From DASXTB01 sp036505615 (GTDB taxonomy: Bacteria; Acidobacteriota; UBA6911; JACQSX01), in the NCBI GenBank assembly GCA_036505615.1, contig DASXTB010000164.1, positions 1 through 24,940 of the forward strand: DNA of 24,940 nucleotides, in the 5' to 3' direction. The position numbers and the translations under genes are program-made. The notes below the pieces were generated by a model. That model worked only from the letters and a program-made list of their open reading frames with translations, did no database searches and was not told where the DNA came from. Every line of letters starts with the position of its first letter. Within the stretch, counting starts at the first letter, position 1. Positions 7,819 through 15,800 of this stretch are shown here, one piece after another.

Positions 7819-9594
7819 ATGGGTCGGAAATATATCGGTGCCGTCCCGGTTCCAAGCCAAGCGAGCACGATTGGGTCCCTGCCCAAGTGTCCGACGGGTA
7901 TTCAGGGACTTGATGAGGTCACTGCGGGCGGATTACCAAGAGGTCGTTCCACTCTTTTATGTGGCAGTGCTGGCTCTGGCAAAACACTCCTGGCAATGGA
8001 GTTTATCGTACGTGGAGCGGTCGATTACAACGAACCGGGCGTTTTTATGTCATTTGAAGAGACCGCCCAAGACCTCACCGCAAATGTGGCCCCGCTGGGA
8101 TTCGACCTAGAGCGCCTTGCTAAGAAAAAGAAGATCTTTATTGACCACGTTCAGATCGATCGCTCTCATATTGAGGAAACCGGGGAGTACGATTTGGAGG
8201 CGCTCTTCATCCGTCTCAGTGACGCAATTGATACGACCGGAGCCAAGCGGGTGGTTTTGGACAGCGTCGAGGCGCTTTTTTCGGGTCTCTCCAATTTGGC
8301 CATTCTGCGTTCCGAGTTGCGGCGGCTTTTTCAGTGGCTCAAGGACAAGGGGGTCACCGCTGTCATCACGGGTGAGCAGGGAGACGGATCCCTGACCCGT
8401 CATGGTCTGGAGGAATACATTTCGGATTGTGTCATTCTCCTCGATCATCGCGTCACGGATCAGATGTCGACCCGGCGGTTGCGCATCGTGAAGTATCGCG
8501 GTTCAGCTCATGGGACCAATGAATTCCCGTTTCTGGTAGGGAAGCACGGGATCTCGGTATTGCCCATCACTTCGGTCGCCCTCGAGCATACCGTCTCTTC
8601 CGAGCGAATCTCGACAGGGATCAAGCGGCTCGATACGATGCTGGGAAGCAAAGGATTTTATCGGGGAACGACGATGCTAGTCTCGGGAACCGGTGGAACT
8701 GGCAAGTCCAGTTTGGCTGTTCATTTTGTCGACGCAACCTGTAGGCGTGGTGAGCGGTGCCTATATTTTGCCCTGGAGGAATCGGCCAGCCAGATCATTC
8801 GGAACATGCGCTCCATCGGAATCGACCTAGACCGGTGGAAGAAAAAAGGTCTCCTGCAGTTTTACTGCTCGCGGCCTACCACTCATGGATTGGAAACGCT
8901 TCTACTTCAGATGCATGATCTTATCATCCAGTTTGAGCCGCAAGTTGTCATCATGGATCCCGCTTCAGCTTTTACGCTAGTCGGCAACCCAACTGAGATT
9001 AACCTGATGTTGACTCGGTTCCTTGACTTTCTCAAAGCGAGGAAAGTTACGACTTTGCTCACGACGTTGACTTCGGGGTCCATGCCTCTGGCAGCGACTG
9101 AAAGCGGCATTTCCTCAATTGTGGATACCTGGCTGATACTACGAGAGATCGAATCAAATGGCGAAAGAAATCGCGGAATCTACATTCTCAAATCTCGCGG
9201 GATGGCTCATTCGAATCAGATCCATGAGTTTCTGATCACAGACCGCGGCATTGACGTGCTGGACGTGTATGCTGGTTCAGCGGGCGTTCTGAGTGGAACT
9301 GCGCGACTCACCCAAGAAGCAAAGGACAAGGCCGAAAATCGGGTAAGGGAGCTCGAGATTCAGCGGAAGCGCCGCGAACTAAAACGCAGGCGCAAGGAAC
9401 TCGATGAAAACATCGAGAGCCTGAAGCGCCGATTCGAAGCAGAAACCGAACAATTGGAGAGCTTTCTTGAGGAAGAGGCGTCGCGATCAAGAATTTTGAC
9501 AGACGACCGTAGACAAATGGGTCGAATGCGACGAGCCGATGTGCTGTCGCCGGCGAGAAAAGACACCCGATCGCAGAAAAGTCCGGAAAATTAA
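7819..9594 (+). CDS. kaiC: KaiC-like double-domain RecA ATPase with C-terminal coiled coil
   Basis: 591 residues from ATG 7819, which follows GGAG with 6-base spacing. Domain CI (about 20-250) has Walker A GSAGSGKT (49-56) and the catalytic Glu pair E80-E81. Domain CII (about 262-490) has Walker A GTGGTGKS (290-297) and E320-E321. The KaiC phospho-acceptor stretch (SHIST in cyanobacteria, S431/T432) is here SGISS, with S432 and S433, so both hydroxyls are kept. CII also has the LKSRG segment. Residues about 497-555 form a highly charged coiled coil not found in cyanobacterial KaiC. KaiA-less KaiC with such a tail is known from Rhodobacter-type hourglass timers. kaiB follows after 13 bases; no kaiA is seen. 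It is probably an autokinase/ATPase signalling hub, and circadian function is not implied. Confidence 0.93.
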   Translation: MGRKYIGAVPVPSQASTIGSLPKCPTGIQGLDEVTAGGLPRGRSTLLCGSAGSGKTLLAMEFIVRGAVDYNEPGVFMSFEETAQDLTANVAPLGFDLERLAKKKKIFIDHVQIDRSHIEETGEYDLEALFIRLSDAIDTTGAKRVVLDSVEALFSGLSNLAILRSELRRLFQWLKDKGVTAVITGEQGDGSLTRHGLEEYISDCVILLDHRVTDQMSTRRLRIVKYRGSAHGTNEFPFLVGKHGISVLPITSVALEHTVSSERISTGIKRLDTMLGSKGFYRGTTMLVSGTGGTGKSSLAVHFVDATCRRGERCLYFALEESASQIIRNMRSIGIDLDRWKKKGLLQFYCSRPTTHGLETLLLQMHDLIIQFEPQVVIMDPASAFTLVGNPTEINLMLTRFLDFLKARKVTTLLTTLTSGSMPLAATESGISSIVDTWLILREIESNGERNRGIYILKSRGMAHSNQIHEFLITDRGIDVLDVYAGSAGVLSGTARLTQEAKDKAENRVRELEIQRKRRELKRRRKELDENIESLKRRFEAETEQLESFLEEEASRSRILTDDRRQMGRMRRADVLSPARKDTRSQKSPEN

Positions 9595-9607
9595 GGGAGT
9601 AGGAAGA

Positions 9608-9916
9608 GTGATCCAAAAAACCAAAGCCGAGAGTGGAGAGGAATGTTGGGAGTTGCAATTGTATGTGGCTGGACAAACGCCGAGGTCGAGAGCCGCACTC
9701 AACAATCTGGAGAAGATCTGCGAAGGCCATCTGAAAGGAAGATATCGGATTGAGGTGATTGATCTTCTGAAAAATCCGAAATTGGCGCGCGGCAACCAAA
9801 TCATCGCTGTACCAACTCTCGTTAGAAGGCTTCCCCCACCGTTGAGAAAACTCATTGGCGATTTGGCGAACACGGAACGCGTACTGGTTGGCTTGAATCT
9901 TCGGCTTTCAGCCTAA
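9608..9916 (+). CDS. kaiB: KaiB-family protein
   Basis: 102 residues, the normal KaiB length, from GTG 9608 behind GGGAG; a longer start at ATG 9539 would overlap kaiC and adds a non-conserved basic leader. The thioredoxin-like KaiB core is clear: LQLYVAGQTPRSRAALNNL, then YRIEVIDLLKNPKLARGNQI, the conserved AVPTLVRRLPPPLRKLIGDL, and TERVLVGL. KaiB switches fold to bind the CI ring of KaiC and so sets the phase of KaiC phosphorylation. Its position between kaiC and a sigma-54 activator gene argues that the three act together. Confidence 0.95.
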   Translation: MIQKTKAESGEECWELQLYVAGQTPRSRAALNNLEKICEGHLKGRYRIEVIDLLKNPKLARGNQIIAVPTLVRRLPPPLRKLIGDLANTERVLVGLNLRLSA

Positions 9917-9955
9917 ACAAAGTAACTTTTTTAGACCAATCGAAAGGATTTAGGA

Positions 9956-11374
9956 ATGTCAAAACAAGACACGCTTTCACCAGACCAAGAGCTTCGCACC
10001 CGTCTGGAAGAAGCCGAGCAGGCTCTGGAGGCGATTCGCAAGGGGGACGTCGATTCTCTAGTTGTTTCAGGCAAGCGCGGAGAGCAAGTCGTTCCCCTGA
10101 ACATACTGGATCTGCTGGGAATCGGTATCGTCCTGACCGGTCTATCAGGCGAGGTTACTTTTCTGAACCAGCCCGCAGAGCGCCTCCTTGATGCTAACGA
10201 AGACGAAGCGCTGGGACTTCACTGGGAAAGGATCCTTCCGATCCGCCAAGAAGATCGGCCTAAACTTAGATCTATGATTCAGCAGAGAGCTCGACGTAGA
10301 CTCTCACTGCCTACCGATCCTCATAGGCGTTCCCGGGGCTGGATCGATGTAGAAGTTCATGATGACCCTAGAGATAATTCAAGGAAAATATTCTTCATCT
10401 ACGAGAGCACCGAGCTGCACGACCTCCGCTCACTGGTTCAGGAAAGAGTAAAAGCTGGAAATTTCATTGGGGAAAGCCAGCCAATGAACCTCTTGTTTGA
10501 TCAGATCCGGCAGCTCGCGAAGGTGGACGCTACAGTCCTTATCGAAGGAGAAACAGGGACCGGAAAGGAACTGGTTGCCCGTTCAATCCACTTCTCCAGC
10601 CGTCGAAAAGAAAACCCGTTTATTGCCTTTAACTGTCCTGCAGTGACAGAATCGCTGGTTGCGAGTCAGCTCTTTGGCCACCGCCGTGGAGCTTTTACTG
10701 GAGCCACTGAGGATCGCAAAGGATTCTGCGAGGCGGCAAATGGAGGAACGCTATTTCTGGATGAAATTTGTGACCTGCCACTTCAGATTCAGACCTACCT
10801 GCTTCGCGTTCTAGAAGAAAAAGAGATTACCAGAGTGGGCGATGCGGTGCCTAGAAAAGTGGATATCCGCGTCATTGCCGCGACCAATCGGAACCTAAAA
10901 GAAGCGGTCGAGAAGAAAGAATTCCGGGCTGATCTTTACTATAGGCTGAAGGTGGCGCGGATCTACATTCCGCCGCTTCGAGGGCGAAAGGAAGACATTC
11001 CGCTTTTGGTGAAACACTTTCTCGCTCAGTGCCGACTGACCATTGGAAAACCGGTGGAAGAAATCAGCAGCTCGGTCCTGAACTCCTTTTTACATTACCC
11101 TTGGCCTGGCAATGTGAGAGAGCTGAAAAATACCATTGAGTCTGCGGTGATTCACTGCCAGGGATCAACTGTCGGATACCGCGACCTGCCGCCAGAGTTT
11201 GTGGAATTCATCTTGCCGGGTGCGGAAATCCAATCTGTATCCAGAGATCCCAGAGAGCGGATCCTCGCTGCCATGGAAGTCACGCAAGGAAATCGAACCG
11301 CAGCTGCTCGCTTGCTGGGTATTGGGAGAGCAACGCTCTATCGGTATCTCGCCAAAATGGAAAAAATCCAGTAA
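9956..11374 (+). CDS. Sigma-54-dependent activator: PAS, AAA+, Fis-type HTH
   Basis: 472 residues from ATG 9956, with AAAGGA seven bases upstream. The N terminus has a short helical segment (EAEQALEAIRKGDVDSLVV, residues 19-37) and a PAS-like domain (about 50-155). The AAA+ domain follows (about 170-400): Walker A GETGTGKE (198-205), GAFTGA loop (245-250, intact), Walker B GGTLFLDE (263-270), and WPGNVREL (383-390). A Fis-type HTH ends the protein (about 433-468, ARLLGIGRATLYRYL). There is no receiver domain, so control probably comes through the PAS-like domain or a protein partner. It lies 39 bases behind kaiB, so KaiB/KaiC state is a candidate input. Likely targets are the two sigma-54 promoters at 7416-7431 and 11542-11557. 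Confidence 0.94.
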   Translation: MSKQDTLSPDQELRTRLEEAEQALEAIRKGDVDSLVVSGKRGEQVVPLNILDLLGIGIVLTGLSGEVTFLNQPAERLLDANEDEALGLHWERILPIRQEDRPKLRSMIQQRARRRLSLPTDPHRRSRGWIDVEVHDDPRDNSRKIFFIYESTELHDLRSLVQERVKAGNFIGESQPMNLLFDQIRQLAKVDATVLIEGETGTGKELVARSIHFSSRRKENPFIAFNCPAVTESLVASQLFGHRRGAFTGATEDRKGFCEAANGGTLFLDEICDLPLQIQTYLLRVLEEKEITRVGDAVPRKVDIRVIAATNRNLKEAVEKKEFRADLYYRLKVARIYIPPLRGRKEDIPLLVKHFLAQCRLTIGKPVEEISSSVLNSFLHYPWPGNVRELKNTIESAVIHCQGSTVGYRDLPPEFVEFILPGAEIQSVSRDPRERILAAMEVTQGNRTAAARLLGIGRATLYRYLAKMEKIQ

Positions 11375-11415
11375 AGTCTCTAGCGGATAGCTCTTCTAAC
11401 TCTCGCATATTCCGC

Positions 11416-11469
11416 TGAGACAACCTGAGACAACCGCCGCTGAGTATTGAGACACCTCCGTCGTCTCAA
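11416..11469. promoter_or_regulatory. TGAGACAA cluster: tandem pair plus inverted pair
   Basis: TGAGACAAC at 11416-11424 and 11426-11434 are 10 bases apart. TTGAGAC at 11447-11453 faces GTCTCAA at 11463-11469, a perfect 7-base inverted repeat with a 9-base spacer. The cluster ends about 100 bases before the predicted sigma-54 start near 11568. This fits enhancer sites for an NtrC-type activator, plausibly the one whose gene ends at 11374. Confidence 0.55.
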
Positions 11470-11541
11470 GCCCATGTTTATCGCCGCTGCGAAAGGCTGA
11501 AATCCCGACCATCTGCCCGACAATCTGTTTGATGCTTCGAT

Positions 11542-11557
11542 TGGCCCACGATTTGCT
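11542..11557 (+). promoter_or_regulatory. Sigma-54 promoter for the micro-ORF/Crp transcript
   Basis: TGGCCCACGATTTGCT has GG-N10-GC and matches TGGCACG-N4-TTGCW except at two positions in the -24 box. The predicted start is near 11568, 63 bases before the GTG of the first micro-ORF and about 205 before the Crp gene. TGAGACAA boxes lie upstream at 11416-11469. Confidence 0.68.
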
Positions 11558-11630
11558 AATGCATTTCCCGAGCAGTCGTGGTGATTTCTGTCGGTTGCTC
11601 CTTGGACGACCAGCGGAGGAGTAAAGATAA

Positions 11631-11717
11631 GTGCCGAATAAAGAATCCCAGCCGCCCAAAGTTAGCAAGCAGATCGACCACTACGTCGAGGAACTCCTGA
11701 AAGGAGTAGGGGGATGA
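11631..11717 (+). CDS. 28-residue micro-ORF upstream of the Crp gene
   Basis: GTG 11631 lies 10 bases behind a strong GGAGGA. The peptide starts MPNKESQPPKVSKQ and ends EELLKGVGG; it is polar and lacks membrane or signal features. Its TGA overlaps the next ATG (ATGA at 11714-11717), an arrangement that favours translational coupling. It may be a leader peptide, or the surviving N terminus of a gene broken by a frameshift. No family is recognised. Confidence 0.4.
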   Translation: MPNKESQPPKVSKQIDHYVEELLKGVGG

Positions 11718-11772
11718 AAAGACGGTTCTCGATCTGGGCAAGAACAAAAAAATCCTTTCACAGGGAGACCAG
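11710..11772 (+). pseudogene. Possible decayed start of a cNMP-binding domain
   Basis: In the frame of the Crp gene, just before its GTG, the codons read TVLDLGKNKKILSQGDQ. This matches the Crp gene's own strand RKVVEFKRKETIFSQGDPA about 40 residues later. The frame is closed upstream by TAG at 11707. It looks like a partial duplication of the domain start or the residue of an earlier Crp gene, now upstream of the working copy. Confidence 0.35.
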
Positions 11773-11788
11773 GTGGCAAGCGCCATGA
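11714..11788 (+). CDS. 24-residue basic micro-ORF coupled to neighbours on both sides
   Basis: ATG 11714 follows AAGGAG at a suitable distance and overlaps the previous stop as ATGA. The peptide begins MKRRFSIWARTKK and is strongly basic. Its TGA (11786-11788) overlaps the in-frame ATG 11785 of the Crp gene, again as ATGA. The chain of overlaps suggests coupled translation into the regulator gene; a chance ORF is possible. Confidence 0.3.
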   Translation: MKRRFSIWARTKKSFHRETRWQAP

Positions 11789-12441
11789 AAAAAGTTGAGA
11801 AGAAGCCAGTTTTCAACGCCCAAACCTTTCTCGATTCGGCTGGTGTGACAAGAAAAGTTGTGGAGTTTAAAAGAAAGGAGACCATCTTCTCCCAAGGTGA
11901 TCCCGCCAAGAGTGTCATGTACATTCAAAAAGGCGGTGTAAAGCTCTCAGTGGTCTCCCAGACCGGCAAAGAGGCAGTCGTGGCAATGATGGGACCTGGC
12001 GACTTTTTTGGTGAAGGGAGCCTCGCCGCTCAGCCTCTTCGAATGGGGACGGCCACCGCGATCACACCCAGCACTGTGCTCTTAATTGATAAGGACGAGA
12101 TGCTTCGCGTGCTTCATGAGCAACATGAGCTTTCGGACCGCTTCATCTCTTATCTGCTTGAACGGACCATCCGAGTCGAACAGGATCTAATCGATCAGCT
12201 CTTTAACTCCAGCGAGAAACGGCTGGCTCGCGCTCTTCTGCTGCTCGCTCGCTACGGCAAGCAAGAGCAACCCCAAAAAGTGCTTGCCAAAGTATCTCAA
12301 GAGACGCTAGCTGAAATGATTGGCACGACGCGCTCTCGGGTCAACTTTTTCATGAACAAATTCAGGAAACTGGGGTTCATCAAGTACAACGGCTCGCTTG
12401 AGGTCAACAGTTCCCTGCTAACCGTTGTCCTGCACGACTGA
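11773..12441 (+). CDS. Crp/Fnr-family transcriptional regulator
   Basis: 222 residues from GTG 11773 behind GGGAG; ATG 11785 is an alternative that would match the micro-ORF overlap. A cNMP-binding domain spans about 23-135 (ETIFSQGDPAKSVMYIQKGGVKL, GPGDFFGEG, and a phosphate-cassette-like run with R90). A linker helix is followed by a winged HTH (about 174-208, SQETLAEMIGTTRSRVNFFM). There are no Fnr-type cysteine clusters, so oxygen sensing by an iron-sulphur centre is not expected. The close match of the C-terminal half (FFMNKFRKLGFIKYNG) is to a Crp subtype abundant in Acidobacteriota. It is expressed from a probable sigma-54 promoter, which is unusual for a Crp-type gene. Targets are unknown. 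Confidence 0.9.
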   Translation: MASAMKKVEKKPVFNAQTFLDSAGVTRKVVEFKRKETIFSQGDPAKSVMYIQKGGVKLSVVSQTGKEAVVAMMGPGDFFGEGSLAAQPLRMGTATAITPSTVLLIDKDEMLRVLHEQHELSDRFISYLLERTIRVEQDLIDQLFNSSEKRLARALLLLARYGKQEQPQKVLAKVSQETLAEMIGTTRSRVNFFMNKFRKLGFIKYNGSLEVNSSLLTVVLHD

Positions 12442-12884
12442 CGGCTTTCGCGTGGCCTCAATACTATAAAGCGCGCATACGGGGCTTTGTCATTTCGAGT
12501 AAGATTTTTTGCGAAGAAATTTTCGGCTGTCGCCCGCCTTGCGGGCTCTCCCTGAGAAACCACTGGTACCCCCGGCTTCGCCGCGCTGGGGGCTACAGGC
12601 TGGGCGCTCGCGTCGCGGGCTGAGAAGACCTACCGTTCTCTACGGAATGGTCGAAAAAATTCTTCGACCCTAGATAGAGAGGCCCGAAGAAGAGTGCAAG
12701 CTGTCGAGTGTCACCGAATGCGCTACTAAAATCTTGATGGTGTAACTTTGTCCAAGGCATGATTGTGCCTAGAAACGACTCTTTGCTAACTTAACACTAG
12801 TTTAATTCTCTCCGCAGTTACCACAATTCACCAATTGGCGCACAGCGAGAGTAGTTTTCGAAAGATCTTGGGCAGGTTGCAGAG
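12442..12884. other. 443-base gap with three hairpins, no gene seen
   Basis: No convincing ORF. A stretch near 12488-12525 (GTCATTTCGAGTAAG, then GCGAAGAAA) resembles the dispersed GTCATTTCGAGCGAAG-type repeats of many bacteria. Stem-loops: GCCCGC-CTT-GCGGGC at 12532-12546; CCCCCGGC/GCTGGGGG at 12569-12592 with an 8-base loop; GGTCGAA/TTCGACC at 12649-12669. They may terminate the Crp transcript or be repeat remnants. The promoter of the following gene could not be fixed. Confidence 0.5.
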
Positions 12885-15800
12885 ATGAAAAGAAAGCGTT
12901 CCCCGCGGTTGGAGGAGACAAAAAAAAAATCCAAATCCAACTACATGGAGGTCAGAAAACTCGAAAGCAAGTCCTTCCCGATTGCCGGCATTGGAGCTTC
13001 CGCCGGCGGCTTGGAAGCATTCAAGCGACTGCTTGAACACCTGCCCTCACATACCGGCATTTCCTTTGTGCTGGTACAGCACCTCGATCCTACTCATGGA
13101 AGTATATTGAGCGAACTTCTTTCCAAGGCAACCAAGGTGCCGGTTACCGAGGTCAAGGATGGCATGGCGGTGGAAGCTGACCATGTCTACGTTATTCCGC
13201 CAAACAGGAATATGGCCATTTCAGGAGGCGTCTTAAAACTACTTCCCCGCAAGGAGACACGCGGGCAACACAGGCCGATCGATTATTTCTTGCGCTCGCT
13301 CGCGGAAGATCAGGGAAACAAAGCGATCGGGGTAATTCTGTCGGGAACGGCTTCAGACGGCACGCTGGGATTGGCGGCGATCAAGGCCGAGGGCGGCATC
13401 ACTTTTGCCCAGGATGAAAAGTCGGCAAAATACGACAGCATGCCGCGCAGCGCCGTCGCTGCCGGTTGCGTAGATTTCATCTTACCCCCAGAAAAGATTG
13501 CAGAAGAGGTAGTGAGGATATGCCGTCACCCCTATTTGGTCCCTTCCAGAGTGGCAAAACCGGCTGAGTTGCCTCCTGAAGGTAAAGATAGCCTCAAGAA
13601 GATTTTGGCTTTGCTGCGGAAGACCACCGGGGTCAATTTCACCCTTTACAAATCGACCACGCTCAAACGCCGGATCGCTCGCCGTATGGTTCTGCACAGG
13701 ATCGAAGGGTTCGAAGATTACATCGCGTATCTTCAGAAGAATAAGGGCGAAGTGGAAGCCCTGTACGAGGATATCCTGATCAATGTCACCAGCTTCTTCC
13801 GCAGCCCTGAAGCATTCAAAGTGTTAAAAAAGAAGGTCTTTCCCAAGCTTATTAAGAACAGACCTACAGACGAATCGGTCCGGATCTGGGTGGTGGGGTG
13901 CTCAACAGGTGAAGAAGCTTACTCGATGGCAATAACTTTCCTGGAGTTTGCGGACGGCTTGGCAACCAATGTCCCGGTGACCATTTTCGCCACCGACATC
14001 AATGAAAAGGCTATCGAGAAGGCGCGGCTGGGTATCTATACGAAAAACGTCCTGCATGATGTCTCGCCGGAACGCCGGCGGCGCTTCTTTGTCGAAGAGA
14101 ACGGTAGTTACCGCATAATCAAGCCCATCCGAGATATGTGTGTCTTCGCCAGGCAAGACTTAACCAGAGACCCGCCTTTCTCCAGGCTGGATCTCATCAG
14201 TTGTCGTAATCTCCTTATTTATATGGACTCGGTTTTGCAGGCGAAGATTGTGCCGACCTTCCATTATGCGCTCAAGCCGAAAGGTTTTCTTATGCTGGGC
14301 GCTTCAGAAACAATCAGCTCCTTTCCCGGACTGTTTGCGCCGGAGGACAAGAAGCACAGGGTTTATTGCAAGAAACATTCCCCATTGCCTCTTAACTTTG
14401 ACTTCACTGCGCGCAGCTATGCGGATCATGCGGAAGGAGAATTAGCATCGACCCGCGCGACGCCTCATGCCGACTGGGGCGGACTCGATTTACAGAAAGA
14501 GGCCGATCGTATCGTCCTGGCTCGCTATGCTCCGGCCGGCGTCCTGGTCAATTCCGATATGGAGATCCTGCAATTCCGCGGATCCACCAGTCCTTATCTT
14601 GAGCCGGCTCCCGGCATGGCAAGCCTCAACTTGCTGAAAATGGCTCGGGAAGGCTTGTTGGTGGCACTGCGCACGGCAGTTCACGAGGCGAGGAAGAACA
14701 ACAACCATGTCAGAAAAGAGGGCATGCGAGTCAGGCGGAATGGCCAAGTCAGTGAAGTCAATCTCGAGGTGATTCCCATCAAGGGTTCTTCGGCAAGTGA
14801 ACGGTACTTCATGGTTCTCTTTGAGCCTGTCAGGCCGGCAGCAAAGCGACAGTCGCCAAAGACCGCGCCCCGTGAGGCAAAGCGTGGCGCCGGGCGGCAG
14901 ACCGAAGATCAGGATAGCGTTCGATTGCAACAGGAGCTTGCTGCAGCCAGGGAATACTTGCAATCGATTATCGAGCAGCATGAAGCCACAAACGAGGAGC
15001 TGCAGACCGCCAATGAGGAGGTACAGTCCAGCAACGAAGAATTACAAAGCATGAATGAAGAACTCGAAACCTCCAAAGAAGAGCTCGAGTCGGCGAATGA
15101 AGAGCTGACCACGGTTAACGAGGAAATGCAAAACAGGAACCTGGAATTGAATCAGCTCAACAACGATCTGATCAATCTTCTAGCCGGCGTCCAGATTCCC
15201 ATCGTTATGATTGGAAGCGATCGGCGTGTCCGCCGCTTCACACCTGTAGCGGCCGAAGTGCTGAATTTGATCGCCGCCGATGTCGGGCGGCCCATCACCA
15301 ATATTAAGCTTAATATCGACGTCCCCAATTTCGAGGAATTGATTGAGAAAGTAATAGGTACTGCCGCCGCCACAAACCTTGAAATTCAAGACAGGGAGGG
15401 ACGATGGTATTCCATGCGGATACATCCTTACAGGACGCTGGATAACAAGATCGACGGCGCAGTGATTGTCTTGGTCGATGTGGACGCACGCAAACGGGCC
15501 GAAGACTTGATAGGCAAAGCAAAAGAAGAGTTAGAAATACGAGTGAAAGAGCGAACTGCCGATCTTGTTAAGGCCAACGCTTTTTTGAAGCAAGAGATCA
15601 GTGATCGCCGGCGCGCTGAGGAATCCGTGCGAAATCTTTCACGCCGCTTGCTAAAGTCGCAGGACGAGGAGCGGCGGCGGATCGCCCGTGAACTGCACGA
15701 TACCACAGCGCAGAGTCTGGCTTCGCTGGAAATAAATCTCTCCGTGGTCGAAAAGTCGGCTTCCATGCTGGATGAGAAAACGCGCAAAGCTCTCTCCGAG

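Noticed and set aside
12323..12338. TGGCACG inside the Crp gene
   Set aside because: A strong -24 box, but the -12 position is not GC, and it lies within conserved HTH codons.
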